A DNA stretch of 17,264 bases, from assembly GCA_035258605.1 (NCBI GenBank), contig DATFXD010000148.1:1-17264 (forward strand), given 5' to 3'. The translations under genes and the position numbers were made by a program. Below the pieces are notes generated by a model. It did no database searches. It saw only the letters and a program-made list of their open reading frames with translations, and was not told the DNA's origin. The first letter of the stretch is position 1. Every line of letters begins with the position of its first letter. The stretch comes from AWTP1-13 sp035258605 (lineage in GTDB: Bacteria; Pseudomonadota; Alphaproteobacteria; Rhizobiales; Hyphomicrobiaceae). Positions 1-8,037 of this stretch are shown here, piece by piece.

Positions 1-203
1 GTGGGCAGCTCGGCAGTTTCGGTGCGCATGGTACGCAGCTTATAGCAGGTAAATTCGCGCTCGTTCTTGCCAACCCGCGTCTGGCGAAAGATCGCCGGTC
101 CGTTCGATGAGAGGCGGATCAAAAGCGCGCACGCGGCGACAACCGGCGCCAGAGCAACGAGACCGATCGCAGCCGCGGCAAGGTCGAAGACCCGCTTCAT
201 CAT
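1..203 (-). CDS. Undecaprenyl-phosphate sugar transferase, N-terminal part (partial)
   Basis: The 67 residues visible are the start of a bacterial sugar transferase (polyprenyl glycosylphosphotransferase, WcaJ/PssY/ExoY type). These membrane enzymes move a sugar-1-phosphate onto undecaprenyl phosphate and so start exopolysaccharide, capsule or O-antigen repeat units. The sequence shows the family hallmarks in order: a short basic start followed by VFDL, one hydrophobic segment (about residues 8-30), then GPAIFRQTRVGKN and YKLRTM near residues 37-60. The ATG at 203 follows AGGGGAG (213-219, minus strand) by 9 bases. A second ATG directly after it is also possible. The catalytic C-terminal part lies outside the window, so substrate sugar cannot be judged. 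It lies 186 bases downstream of the GT4 glycosyltransferase on the same strand and may be co-transcribed with it. The short visible length suggests the ExoY/PssY-like form without the extra N-terminal membrane domain, since the protein starts directly at the core. Confidence 0.85.
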   Translation of the reverse strand, partial: MMKRVFDLAAAAIGLVALAPVVAACALLIRLSSNGPAIFRQTRVGKNEREFTCYKLRTMRTETAELP

Positions 204-389
204 GCAGCTATGCTCCCCTTTAATACCCCTGGCGCTCGCCACCCCCGCGGACGGCCCCGGTGGTGCAGGCTAGCCCTGCCGTGGGCAGCGGTCGAGAGCA
301 GGCGGTGCTGGCGGGCGCCAGCGAGTCCGGTGGCAGGCTGATGGCTTGCGGCTGCGCCGCCCCCAGGCCCGTTTCCCGGCACGCCACCG

Positions 390-1550
390 TCAAAATGAGC
401 GGCGCTCTCCCAACAAGCTGTGGTAGCTCGCCCACACGGCGTCCTTCAGATGCTGCTCCGTGAAGCCGCTGAGGAGGCGCTGGCGTGCCGCAGTTCCCAT
501 GCGCCGGCGCATGTCGCCATCACGCGCCAATGTCCGCAATGCCGTGGCGAGCCCCGCCACATCCTCCGGCGGAACCAGCAACCCCTCGACCCCATCGCGG
601 ACGAAGTGCCGGTTGCCGGGGACGTCCGAAACGACGAGCGGTCGCGCGCAGGCCGCCGCCTCCAACAGGGCGCGCGGTAGGCCCTCGCCGCCGCGCGAGG
701 CCAACACGAAGATATCAGCGTGTTGCCAAACGCCGACGACATCGGTCACCGGCCCATGCCAGCGCGCGCCGTTGCCCTGACACAACCGCCCAATCTCCGT
801 AACGGAGAAGGCCTCGGGGTTGTCGCTGTCGCTGCTGCCGTAGAGCTCCAAATCGAGCGGCACGCCCTGCGCTTGCAGCCGGTCATAGGCGTTGAGTAAC
901 ACATCGACACCCTTCGACCTGATCATACGACCGACATGGGCGGCAACCGGGACCGCCCGGTCGGGTGGTGCCAGCGCTGGAAAGCTGTCTGGGTCGACGC
1001 CGGCGCCGCCCAGCACGGTGAAGCGCACGCCAAGATTGTCGACCAGGTCGCGCACCATGGCGAGGTCATCGGGATTTTCGACCAGCAGGTAGGATGTGGG
1101 CTTGCGGAGCAGCGACGCCAGCAGCCGCAGCATGGCAAAACGATAGAGGCGGATCAGCGGTGCCGTCGCGATGCCGGCAAAGCCCTGTCCGGTGACGTGG
1201 ACGACGAGACGGGGAACGGCAACGAGCTTAAGCGCCAGCCCGCCGAGCACGATTGGCTTCATCGCGATCAGGTGCACGACGTCGGGACGTTCACGCTTCA
1301 GGATGCCTGACAAGGTCCAGGCCAACTGCGCCAGCAGCGCCTGGTTGTTGGAACCGCGGCGAAAGTCGAACGCGACCGTGCGTGCCCCAAGCGCCTCGAT
1401 CTCGGCGAGGCGACCGGAAGACCGCGTGATCACCACCACCTCATCGGCGAGCTGGGTCAGGGTGGAGATCAGCGGGCGAAAATGCGAAAGCGCGAACCAA
1501 TCCTCCGTGATCAGGAGGGCGATCTTGCCGTACGGACCAAGTGTTCCCAA
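390..1550 (-). CDS. Glycosyltransferase family 4 (GT-B fold), polysaccharide biosynthesis
   Basis: This 386-residue protein is a GT4 retaining glycosyltransferase, which transfers a sugar from a nucleotide-sugar donor to a growing lipid-linked glycan on the cytoplasmic face of the membrane. The N-terminal Rossmann half begins with KIALLITEDWFALSHF, typical of the PglA-like subgroup. The C-terminal half holds VGRMIRSKGVDVLL (about residues 205-220) and the donor-site EX7E pair E289/E297 in the GEGLPRALLEA segment. The length is normal for the family. The only start that keeps the conserved N-terminus is TTG at 1550. An in-frame stop lies about 60 bases upstream and no ATG intervenes, so this is a rare start codon with a weak ribosome site (CGGAAG-like). 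It is followed on the same strand by the sugar transferase, consistent with one polysaccharide operon. Donor and acceptor sugars cannot be read from sequence; the family call is firm. Confidence 0.9.
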   Translation of the reverse strand: MGTLGPYGKIALLITEDWFALSHFRPLISTLTQLADEVVVITRSSGRLAEIEALGARTVAFDFRRGSNNQALLAQLAWTLSGILKRERPDVVHLIAMKPIVLGGLALKLVAVPRLVVHVTGQGFAGIATAPLIRLYRFAMLRLLASLLRKPTSYLLVENPDDLAMVRDLVDNLGVRFTVLGGAGVDPDSFPALAPPDRAVPVAAHVGRMIRSKGVDVLLNAYDRLQAQGVPLDLELYGSSDSDNPEAFSVTEIGRLCQGNGARWHGPVTDVVGVWQHADIFVLASRGGEGLPRALLEAAACARPLVVSDVPGNRHFVRDGVEGLLVPPEDVAGLATALRTLARDGDMRRRMGTAARQRLLSGFTEQHLKDAVWASYHSLLGERRSF

Positions 1551-2011
1551 GGCAGGCTTCCGCTCAGCTGCTGGCGACCATCATGTGCTGCGTCACCCTG
1601 CCGGCAGACCATAGTTGGCATTGGCGTGGCATCGATTGACACCCTTGCGGGCTGCGCCCGTCGCGCCGCCCGTGACCGACCGGCCTGGCGTCGGCGCGAT
1701 CCATACAAGGTATCGGGCTGCTTGAAGAAAAAAAAGTGGCGAGCGTCCACCACGGCGGCAGGGCTCGGTTCCCCGCGCATGCCCCAACCCCCCTCTTGTC
1801 GCCCGCATGCGGGCCCGCGACATTCCGCCGCCAGGCCGTTCTGAGCGTGCCGGCGCGGTGCCCACTGAACAACATCGGGGGCCACGGCCGATCGTCCGGC
1901 GCGCGTCCAGGCCAAAAGGCTTCGAGCGTCACCTTGCCGGGCGCGCGCGTCGGATCTGCGGCTGGCGCCATTGGCCGCATGTTGTCGTCGGCCATGGTGC
2001 TGGCCGTCGCT

Positions 2012-2025
2012 CCCCTATCTAGGGG
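2012..2025. repeat. Perfect inverted repeat CCCCTA-TC-TAGGGG
   Basis: Six-base arms with a two-base centre (CCCCTATCTAGGGG), extended outward by two more pairs after one mismatch. It lies about 155 bases upstream of the O-antigen ligase-like gene. Its near-perfect dyad suggests a protein-binding site, or a small hairpin with a four-base loop. No binding factor can be named. Confidence 0.5.
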
Positions 2026-2048
2026 CGCTTGCTGTCATCCACCTTTCT

Positions 2049-2074
2049 CACACCCCCAATAGTATTGCGGTGTG
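2049..2074. repeat. Interrupted inverted repeat, 6+4 bp arms
   Basis: CACACC pairs with GGTGTG, and inside it CAAT pairs with ATTG around an AGT loop. Two unpaired C on the left and one on the right separate the two stems. TGTGCACA, itself a palindrome, overlaps its right edge. It lies 107 bases before the GTG start of the next gene, so it could be an operator or a leader hairpin for it. Which one is not shown by sequence. Confidence 0.5.
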
Positions 2075-2180
2075 CACAAGCTTGGTCAGGTAATGGCTTG
2101 CAATGCTGAGCGTTTTGCTGCCCAAGTGACGACCACGGCGACCGCCAATAGCAACCCCGGTGACGGGTTGAGGTCGCCGT

Positions 2181-3482
2181 GTGCAGGCAGAACCACGGGG
2201 CGCAGTTCTCATGCCGTTGACGCGAGTTGAGACCATCGGAAGCGGTGCGATTTTTGTGGCGCTGGTCGCCGCCATCGTGCTGCAGCCGCACATGACCGTC
2301 GTGCTGCTGCCGGCACTTGCCCTCTATGCCGTGCCGAGCTTGCCGCCGGAGGTCCGGCGCTGGCCGTTCTCCCGCAACGTCGTGTGGGTGTTGCCCATCG
2401 TGTTTGCGCTTTACGTCTGCGCCAGCGCGCTTTGGGCCAAGGATGCCCGGCAGGCGCTGGCCGCGGGTGCGCTGTTTGCGCTTCTTCTGTTGTCGATGCG
2501 GATCGTCTTCCTCGCCATCATGAGCGCCGAAAGCCGCGCCATCGAGCGCCTCGGTCGCGTCTATGTGGCGGCGGTTGCGACCGGCGCGGTCCTGTTGGCG
2601 GTAACTATTTTCTTCGATGGGGTCCTGCACAAGGCGCTGACCGCGATATCTCCCATCTTTGCACCGTCGGACCGGGACTTCGTGCGCCTCGACGGCAACA
2701 GCCTACAGTTTGTTGGTCTGCCCTACTTCAACCGCAATGTGGCGCTGCTCAATCTGCTGCTATGGCCGGCGCTGCTGCTGTTGTGGCGACGGGTCGTCGA
2801 CCTGCGATCGGCGGCGCCCCCGGTATTGCTGTTCGGCGTGGTGGCGGTGACGACGTTCGCCTCCGAGCATCAGACCTCGATGCTGGCGCTGGTCGCCGCC
2901 AGCCTCATCTTCGTCATCTACCGTCTGTTGCCCCGAACCGCGCTGATCCTTGTCATGATCGGTTGGGTGGCAGCGCTGCTGCTGGTGCGCCCGGTCGTGC
3001 TCTATGCCTATGACCACGATCTGCAAAAAGCCAGCTGGCTGCAAGAAAGCGCCCGCGCCCGCATCATCTTGTGGGCCTATACCGCCCGGCAAATGTCGCG
3101 GGCGCCGGTGTTCGGTGTCGGTGCGCAAACCACCCGCACCGAAAGTGAGGCGGGCCGACACAATGAACAGCGACCCGGTGATGTGTTTCCGCAATGGACC
3201 GGGCAGCATGGGCACAATATCTACATTCAGACCTGGTACGAGCTCGGTGCCGTCGGTGCCGGCCTGCTATTGGCTATCGGCCTTTCCATCCTGAGTTGGC
3301 TCCGGCGCTTGCCGCGACCGAGCCAGGATTTCGCCGGGTCGCAGTTCGTCCTTGTCAGCACCATGTGCGCCTCGAGTTTCGGCATGTGGCAGGGTTGGTT
3401 CATTGCCGCCTGCATGCTGGGGATATTGCTCGTGACCTTGGCCCTGCGCGAGGCCAACTGCGAGCCCGCGCCGGCGGCTTGA
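2181..3482 (+). CDS. O-antigen ligase / polymerase family membrane protein (Wzy_C type)
   Basis: This 433-residue, strongly hydrophobic protein has about 10-12 predicted membrane segments and a large periplasmic loop in its second half. It resembles O-antigen ligase (WaaL) and Wzy-type polymerases, which join or polymerise undecaprenyl-linked glycans on the periplasmic face. The loop holds the family signature around H343-G-H345-N346 followed by QTWYELG at the start of the next membrane segment, and an upstream arginine-rich ARARIILW stretch. The chosen GTG start at 2181 has GAGG seven bases upstream. An ATG at 2211 (ten residues later) with CGGGG before it is an alternative. Context with a GT4 enzyme and an initiating sugar transferase supports a role in exopolysaccharide or O-antigen assembly. 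Ligase and polymerase activities cannot be told apart by sequence alone. Confidence 0.85.
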   Translation: MQAEPRGAVLMPLTRVETIGSGAIFVALVAAIVLQPHMTVVLLPALALYAVPSLPPEVRRWPFSRNVVWVLPIVFALYVCASALWAKDARQALAAGALFALLLLSMRIVFLAIMSAESRAIERLGRVYVAAVATGAVLLAVTIFFDGVLHKALTAISPIFAPSDRDFVRLDGNSLQFVGLPYFNRNVALLNLLLWPALLLLWRRVVDLRSAAPPVLLFGVVAVTTFASEHQTSMLALVAASLIFVIYRLLPRTALILVMIGWVAALLLVRPVVLYAYDHDLQKASWLQESARARIILWAYTARQMSRAPVFGVGAQTTRTESEAGRHNEQRPGDVFPQWTGQHGHNIYIQTWYELGAVGAGLLLAIGLSILSWLRRLPRPSQDFAGSQFVLVSTMCASSFGMWQGWFIAACMLGILLVTLALREANCEPAPAA

Positions 3483-3999
3483 GCCGGTTGCGGCGGCAGC
3501 AGCTTGCCCCCGATCAATGAGACCTCGCCGTGGCCACTGGCGGTCGGTCGGGTCGACGCGGCATTCGTTACCGAAGCCGATGCCATCGGCAACGGTGTGC
3601 GCCCCGCTCCGATTGCAGCGTTGCTCTGACATCGCTGGATCCTGCGGCGGGTGAACCAGGACGCAGACTGCGCGTGGGCAACCCGGACGGCGTCCGAGCG
3701 GCATCGGGGTGCCGATGGCGAGCCTGGCCGCCGCCGGCCACCACGGATCGGGGTCGCATTGACCGGCACCGGCTTGCCTCGCGCCCGGCTGAAAAGCTTG
3801 GTCGTGACGCCGCGGTTGCCGCGACCCATGCGCGCGTCGGTGCCCGTAGCCGGGGATTTTGCAGGCACCCCCGTGCAAATTCGCTTGCTCGCCGCTGGCT
3901 TCAAGTGCTTGGCTTGGCAACGACCGGCGTTGGGGCCGCCGTCAAGGTCGGCACCCCCTGAGCGAAGGGGGTCGCCGCAGGCGCCAAGGAGGTTCGAGC
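3483..3999. other. 517-base region without a recognised gene
   Basis: Between the O-antigen ligase-like gene and the P450. A small GCCG-gttg-CGGC hairpin (3483-3494) directly follows the first stop codon. Several frames stay open on both strands, including a plus-strand frame from 3651 that runs into the P450 gene out of frame, and a minus-strand frame 3904-3227. Their translations are rich in R, P, A and G without a recognisable domain, hydrophobic pattern or ribosome site. I read this as non-coding or decayed sequence. Confidence 0.55.
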
Positions 4000-5400
4000 A
4001 TGACCGCAGCCGGGTCTCTCAACGTTCAGCCCAGCTTCGCCGCATCGGCTCCCGTCTACGTGCCGCGGGTGCCGCCACTTGAGCGGCCACAGGGCAGCCT
4101 GTCGCTGTTTGCCACCATGCTCAAGAATCCGCTGCGCATCATTCCCGAGGCCGCCTATGAAGAGGACATCGTCTGGGCCGACCGGGCCGGCGGCAAAGTG
4201 GCCTGGATCACCGACCCCGGTCTGATCAAGACGGTGCTGCTCGACAAGCGCGAGATGTTCGCGCGCACCTCCATCACCCAGCGCATCCTGGGGCCGCTGT
4301 TGGGCAATGGCGTTCTGACGGCGGATGGGGCCGACTGGAAATGGCAACGGCAAACCGCCGCGCCCGTGTTCCGCCACCACGACCTCTTGGGCTTTGTTCC
4401 GGTCATCAACCAGGCCGCCGAGCGCCTGTTGCAACAATGGCGCCAGGCCGGCGATCGGGTGCGCGACATCGATCTTGACATGACGCTCGTCACCTTCGAC
4501 GTCGTCTCGCACACCTTGCTGCCCGGCGGCGATACCCACGTCGGCCCGCTTATTGGGCGCGCCAATATCGACTATCAACGGCCGCTCGGCTGGCAGATGG
4601 CCTACGCCAATTTCCATCTGCCGTCGTGGCTGCCGCACCCAGGCTGGGTCGGCATGCAGCTGGCGCGTCGGCGGCTACGATCGGCCGTCGCCGACCTCGT
4701 CGCCGAGCGTCGCGCCAATGCCACCGGCAAGGACGACCTGTTGCAGCGATTGGCCAACGCCCGGAACCCGGAAACCGGCGAGCAAATGCCCGATCGCCTG
4801 CTGATCGACAATCTTCTCACCTTTCTGCTGGCCGGCCACGAGACCACCGCCAAGGCGCTGACCTGGACGCTCTATCTGCTGGCCCGCGCGCCCGCTTGGG
4901 CCACTCGCATTGTCGAGGAGGTGACCGCGGTGGTCGGCGACGGCGTCATCAAGCCCGAGCATATCGACAAGCTGGTGATCACCACCCAGGTCCTGAAAGA
5001 AGGCATGCGCCTCTACCCGCCGGCACCGATCATGTCGCGGCAAGCACGTGCCGATACCGAGCTCGCCGGCGTACCGATCAAGGCACGCACGCAGATCATC
5101 ATCCCGATCTACGCCATCCAGCGCCACCGGCGCCGCTGGTCCAATCCGGATTACTTCGACCCGACGCGATTTGCAGCTCAGAACGAGGCGGAGCTCCCGC
5201 GCTATCACTACATGCCGTTCGGGGCTGGACCGCGCATTTGCATCGGTATGGCCTTCGCCATGATCGAAGGCATTGCGATATTGGCCGCCTTGGTGCGCGC
5301 GGCCAAGTTCACTTTGACATCGGCAGAGCCCCCCGAGCCGGTGAGCCGTGTCACCTTGCGGCCAGCGGGCGGCATGCCGCTGGCCATCGACATGCGCTAG
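4000..5400 (+). CDS. Cytochrome P450
   Basis: A 466-residue cytochrome P450, a haem-thiolate monooxygenase that inserts one oxygen atom from O2 into an organic substrate using electrons from a separate redox partner. All core motifs are intact: I-helix AGHETT (278-283), ExxR with E334 and R337, a PERF-like DPTRF, and the haem loop F407-GAGPRI-C414-IG, with C414 as iron ligand. No N-terminal membrane anchor is evident, so it should be soluble, and overall it resembles the CYP4/CYP102 haem-domain branch more than camphor-type P450s. The ATG at 4000 has AAGGAGG seven bases upstream. The frame is open further upstream to 3859, but that extension is low quality. No ferredoxin or reductase gene is in the window. 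It precedes the importer genes by 382 bases in the same direction. Substrate unknown. Confidence 0.95.
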   Translation: MTAAGSLNVQPSFAASAPVYVPRVPPLERPQGSLSLFATMLKNPLRIIPEAAYEEDIVWADRAGGKVAWITDPGLIKTVLLDKREMFARTSITQRILGPLLGNGVLTADGADWKWQRQTAAPVFRHHDLLGFVPVINQAAERLLQQWRQAGDRVRDIDLDMTLVTFDVVSHTLLPGGDTHVGPLIGRANIDYQRPLGWQMAYANFHLPSWLPHPGWVGMQLARRRLRSAVADLVAERRANATGKDDLLQRLANARNPETGEQMPDRLLIDNLLTFLLAGHETTAKALTWTLYLLARAPAWATRIVEEVTAVVGDGVIKPEHIDKLVITTQVLKEGMRLYPPAPIMSRQARADTELAGVPIKARTQIIIPIYAIQRHRRRWSNPDYFDPTRFAAQNEAELPRYHYMPFGAGPRICIGMAFAMIEGIAILAALVRAAKFTLTSAEPPEPVSRVTLRPAGGMPLAIDMR

Positions 5401-5782
5401 CCGCGATAACGGCGCCGGGGAGGCGCGGCTTAAAGCGCCGTGTTCGTTGCGGCCGACCAACCATCGAACCGCCGCAAACAATCGGGGGGCGGCGCCGGCT
5501 CGGTGGCATGCCAGCCTTGGCACCGCGCTGGCGATGGCGGCCAGCACACCCCGTATGCGGACGGCTGCAACAACGAGCGTCAGCGCGGCCGGCCCGGCGG
5601 CCCGCGCCCGACCGTCTCCGCTAAAGCGCTGGAGCCAAGCCCCGGTTTGCCATAAGAGAGAAACAGCGAGCCGGACGGCGCCGCTGGCCCCCGTGGTTGG
5701 GCACGGGGGCGAGGGCGATCGGGCCAGACCCAAGAGCTCGCGCGGAGTTGAGCGTTACCATCTCGAATCGTTCGGAGGCTTT
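5401..5782. other. Intergenic region before the importer operon
   Basis: 382 bases. Begins with an inverted repeat after the P450 stop (5409-5441). A second small hairpin occurs near 5616-5634 (CTCC...GGAG enclosing GC-TAAA-GC). The frame of the downstream gene is open throughout, but the signal peptide fixes the real start at 5783. I see no convincing sigma-70 or sigma-54 promoter. A single GTTCGT at 5442-5447 matches only half of the TetR-type palindrome found at 11921. Confidence 0.5.
5409..5441 (+). terminator. Hairpin after the P450 gene, possible terminator
   Basis: ACGGCGC (5409-5415) pairs with GCGCCGT (5435-5441) across 19 bases. An alternative inner stem GGCGC/GCGCC also exists. 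It starts eight bases after the P450 stop codon. There is no U-tract, so it is a weak or Rho-assisted terminator at best. Confidence 0.35.
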
Positions 5783-7024
5783 ATGAGACCCTCTCGGTTG
5801 GCTGCGGCATTGATCGCAATACTCGTTCTCGGCGGCGGTCCGTCCTGGGCGCAGGACACCATCAAGATCGCCTACATCGACCCACTGTCCGGGCCCGGGG
5901 CCACGGTCGGTGAAGTCGGGCTCAAGACCTTCCAGTTTCTGGCAGACGAGCTCAACGCCAAGGGCGGCGCGGCCGGCAAGAAGTTCGAGATCCTGGCCTT
6001 CGACAACAAGACCAACCCGCAGGAGAGCCTGGTGCAGGTGCAAAAGGCCGTCGACGCCGGTGCCCGCATCATCACCCAGGGCAACGGCTCATCGGTTGCC
6101 GCCGCCCTGTCGGACTGGGTCAGCAAGTACAACGAGCGCAATCCCGGCAAGGAGCTGATCTATCTGAACTATGCCGCCGTCGATCCGGTGCTGACCAACG
6201 ACAAGTGCAGCTTCGCGCATTTCCGCTGGGACGCCAATTCCGACATCAAAATGGAAGCCCTCACCAACTACATGAAGGACCAGAAGGACATCAAAAAAGT
6301 CTACCTGATCAATCAGGACTATTCCTTTGGCCAGGCGGTGCGCAAGGCCGCCGTCGACATGCTCAAGGTGAAACGGCCCGATATCCAGATCGTCGGCGAT
6401 GAACTGCATCCGTTGCTGAAGGTCACCGACTTTGCGCCCTACATCGCCAAGATCAAGGCCTCGGGTGCCGACAGCGTGATCACCGGCAATTGGAGCCAGG
6501 ACTTCGCGCTACTGTTGAAGGCGGCGGCCGACGCCGGCTTGCAGGTCAACTGGTTCACCTACTATGCCGGCGGCACCGGCGGCCCGACCTCGGTCAAACA
6601 AACCGGGCTCAACCATCGCGTGTTTGCCATCCAGGAGGGCTCGGCCAACGTCGACCACGCCGCATCGCAGGCGACCGAGAAGGCGTTCCGCGAGAAGTAC
6701 GGCGTGTCGATTTTCTACCCCCGCGCCTTCAATCAGATGCGCATGCTGGCGGCCGCCATCAGCAAGGCCAACTCCACCGATCCCAACAAGATCGCGCTGG
6801 CGCTGGAGGACATGAAGGTCGACGTCTTCAATGGTGGCGAAGGCTTCATGCGCAAGGACGATCATCAGTTCTTCCAGCCGATGTACATCGTCTCGCTCGG
6901 CGAGCGCGGTGCCAAGGAGCCATTTGACGAGGAGAAGACCGGCTGGGGCTGGCGCACCATCGCCAGGATCGATACCAAGGATACGGTGCTTCCCACCACC
7001 TGCAAGATGCATCGTCCGAGCTAA
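5783..7024 (+). CDS. livK: Branched-chain/aromatic-type ABC transporter substrate-binding protein (LivK family)
   Basis: A 413-residue periplasmic type-I binding protein that captures the ligand and delivers it to the LivHM channel. Residues 1-23 form a Sec signal peptide (basic start, hydrophobic core, cleavage after SWA), and the mature protein starts QDTIKIAYIDPLSG. The two-lobe Leu/Ile/Val-binding fold is evident: FQFLADELNAKGG near the first lobe, an NQDYSFGQAVRKAAVDML helix in the hinge region, and a FYPRAFNQMRML segment. Start at 5783 follows GGAGG with a short four-base gap; the frame is open upstream but lacks a signal-like start. It is the first gene of a five-gene importer. LivK relatives bind amino acids, short amides, aromatic acids and other small molecules, so the ligand is not determined. 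The nearby dehydroshikimate enzymes make quinate, shikimate or an aromatic acid a reasonable hypothesis only. Confidence 0.92.
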   Translation: MRPSRLAAALIAILVLGGGPSWAQDTIKIAYIDPLSGPGATVGEVGLKTFQFLADELNAKGGAAGKKFEILAFDNKTNPQESLVQVQKAVDAGARIITQGNGSSVAAALSDWVSKYNERNPGKELIYLNYAAVDPVLTNDKCSFAHFRWDANSDIKMEALTNYMKDQKDIKKVYLINQDYSFGQAVRKAAVDMLKVKRPDIQIVGDELHPLLKVTDFAPYIAKIKASGADSVITGNWSQDFALLLKAAADAGLQVNWFTYYAGGTGGPTSVKQTGLNHRVFAIQEGSANVDHAASQATEKAFREKYGVSIFYPRAFNQMRMLAAAISKANSTDPNKIALALEDMKVDVFNGGEGFMRKDDHQFFQPMYIVSLGERGAKEPFDEEKTGWGWRTIARIDTKDTVLPTTCKMHRPS

Positions 7025-7032
7025 GCTACGGC

Positions 7033-7064
7033 GGGCCGCCGCACCCGGAATGCGTCGGCGGCCC
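7033..7064 (+). terminator. Intercistronic hairpin between livK and livH
   Basis: GGGCCGCCG (7033-7041) is a perfect 9-bp inverted repeat with CGGCGGCCC (7056-7064), with a 14-base loop. It starts eight bases after the livK stop codon and ends just before the livH ribosome site. It has no U-tract. Such hairpins after binding-protein genes commonly protect the upstream mRNA or cause partial termination, giving more binding protein than membrane subunits. That role is inferred here. Confidence 0.6.
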
Positions 7065-7086
7065 TCGCTCAACCTGGGAGGGTGCC

Positions 7087-8037
7087 GTGGCCGAGCTGGT
7101 GTTGATCTCAACCCTCAACGGGGTTCTCTACGGCCTGTTGCTGTTTCTGCTGGCCAGCGGCCTGACCCTGATCTTCTCCATGATGGGCGTGCTCAACTTC
7201 GCCCACGCCAGTTTCTACATGCTGGGAGCCTTCTTCGGCTTCCAGATCAGCCGCTGGGCGGGCTTCTGGCCGGCCCTGATCTTGGCCCCGGTGCTGGTCG
7301 GTCTTGCCGGCGCCCTGGTCGAGCGCTTCGGTCTGCGCAACGTGCATAAGCACGGCCATGTGGCCGAGCTGTTGTTCACCTTCGGCCTGGCGTTCGTGAT
7401 CGAAGAGCTGGTGCAGATCGTGTGGGGCAAGTCGCCGGTCGATTTTCGTACCCCGGCGCTGCTCGACTTCCCCGCCTTCACGGTGTTTGCCACCAACTAT
7501 CCTGCCTACAAGCTGTTCATGCTGGTGATTTCGGTCGCCATCTTTGTCGGCCTGTTCGTGATGCTGACGCGCACGCGCATCGGCCTCATCGTGCAAGCGG
7601 CCCTGACACATCCGCACATGGTCGCCCACCTTGGCCATAACGTGCCGCTGATCTTCATGTCGGTGTTCGGCGTCGGGGCGGCGCTGGCCGGCATTGCCGG
7701 GGTGATCGCCGGGCCGGCGTTGGTCACGCAATCGAGCATGGCGGCGCTGCTCGGGCCGATCCTGTTCGTGGTCGTGGTCGTCGGCGGGCTCGGCTCGCTG
7801 CACGGCGCGCTCTATGCGTCGCTGCTGATTGGCTTGCTGCAGACCTTTGCCATTGCCATCAACTTATCGCTGTCGGATGCCTTTGCCGGCTCCTCGTTTA
7901 GTCCCGAGCCCGGTACGCTACTCAACGATCTGTGGCGCGTTTCGGTGGCGCAGGTGGCCCCGATCCTGCCCTATGTGCTGTTGATTCTGGTGTTGATCTT
8001 CAAGCCCACCGGCCTGTTCGGGAACCGGGAAACATGA
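7087..8037 (+). CDS. livH: Branched-chain-type ABC transporter permease LivH
   Basis: A 316-residue inner-membrane permease with about eight hydrophobic segments, one of two that form the translocation channel of LIV-type importers. The N-terminal STLNGVLYGLLLFLLASGLTLIFSMMGVLNFAHASFYMLGAF is the LivH signature region, and a glycine-rich VVVVVGGLGSLHGAL segment near residues 230-245 contains the loop that contacts the ATPases. Length is close to the usual 290-310. The start is GTG at 7087, four bases after GGGAGG, 62 bases after livK. Its stop codon overlaps the livM start (ATGA), indicating translational coupling. Family assignment is firm; the ligand is not known. Confidence 0.93.
   Translation: MAELVLISTLNGVLYGLLLFLLASGLTLIFSMMGVLNFAHASFYMLGAFFGFQISRWAGFWPALILAPVLVGLAGALVERFGLRNVHKHGHVAELLFTFGLAFVIEELVQIVWGKSPVDFRTPALLDFPAFTVFATNYPAYKLFMLVISVAIFVGLFVMLTRTRIGLIVQAALTHPHMVAHLGHNVPLIFMSVFGVGAALAGIAGVIAGPALVTQSSMAALLGPILFVVVVVGGLGSLHGALYASLLIGLLQTFAIAINLSLSDAFAGSSFSPEPGTLLNDLWRVSVAQVAPILPYVLLILVLIFKPTGLFGNRET

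Larger units (their letters stand above)
1551..2180. other. 630-base intergenic region between polysaccharide genes
   Basis: No recognisable complete gene. It separates the divergent GT4 gene (minus) and the O-antigen ligase-like gene (plus), so both promoters should lie here. It contains two clear inverted repeats (2012-2025 and 2049-2074), an eight-base A/T run at 1731-1738 that stands out in this GC-rich DNA, and an open minus-strand frame from 1995 whose first 60-70 codons look coding (acidic MADDN start, high GC at third positions) before the quality collapses near the T run. That frame matches no family I know and may be a decayed gene or chance. Confidence 0.6.

Noticed and set aside
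1722..1745. T8 run on the minus strand as an intrinsic terminator
   Set aside because: Only a four-base stem (GTGG/CCAC) with a ten-base loop precedes it, and no complete minus-strand gene ends there.
2019..2630. 203-residue minus-strand open frame
   Set aside because: Antisense of the O-antigen ligase-like gene; Q/H/R-rich translation without domains.
3859..3999. In-frame 47-residue extension upstream of the P450 ATG
   Set aside because: Low-complexity R/P/G-rich translation, no ribosome site, and a strong AAGGAGG lies in front of the ATG at 4000.
5616..5634. CTCC...GGAG hairpin before the livK-like gene
   Set aside because: Asymmetric bulge and short arms; about as expected by chance in GC-rich DNA.
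5348..5782. Open frame upstream of the LivK-like protein
   Set aside because: The signal peptide starts at 5783 after GGAGG; the upstream part overlaps the end of the P450 gene and resembles no protein.
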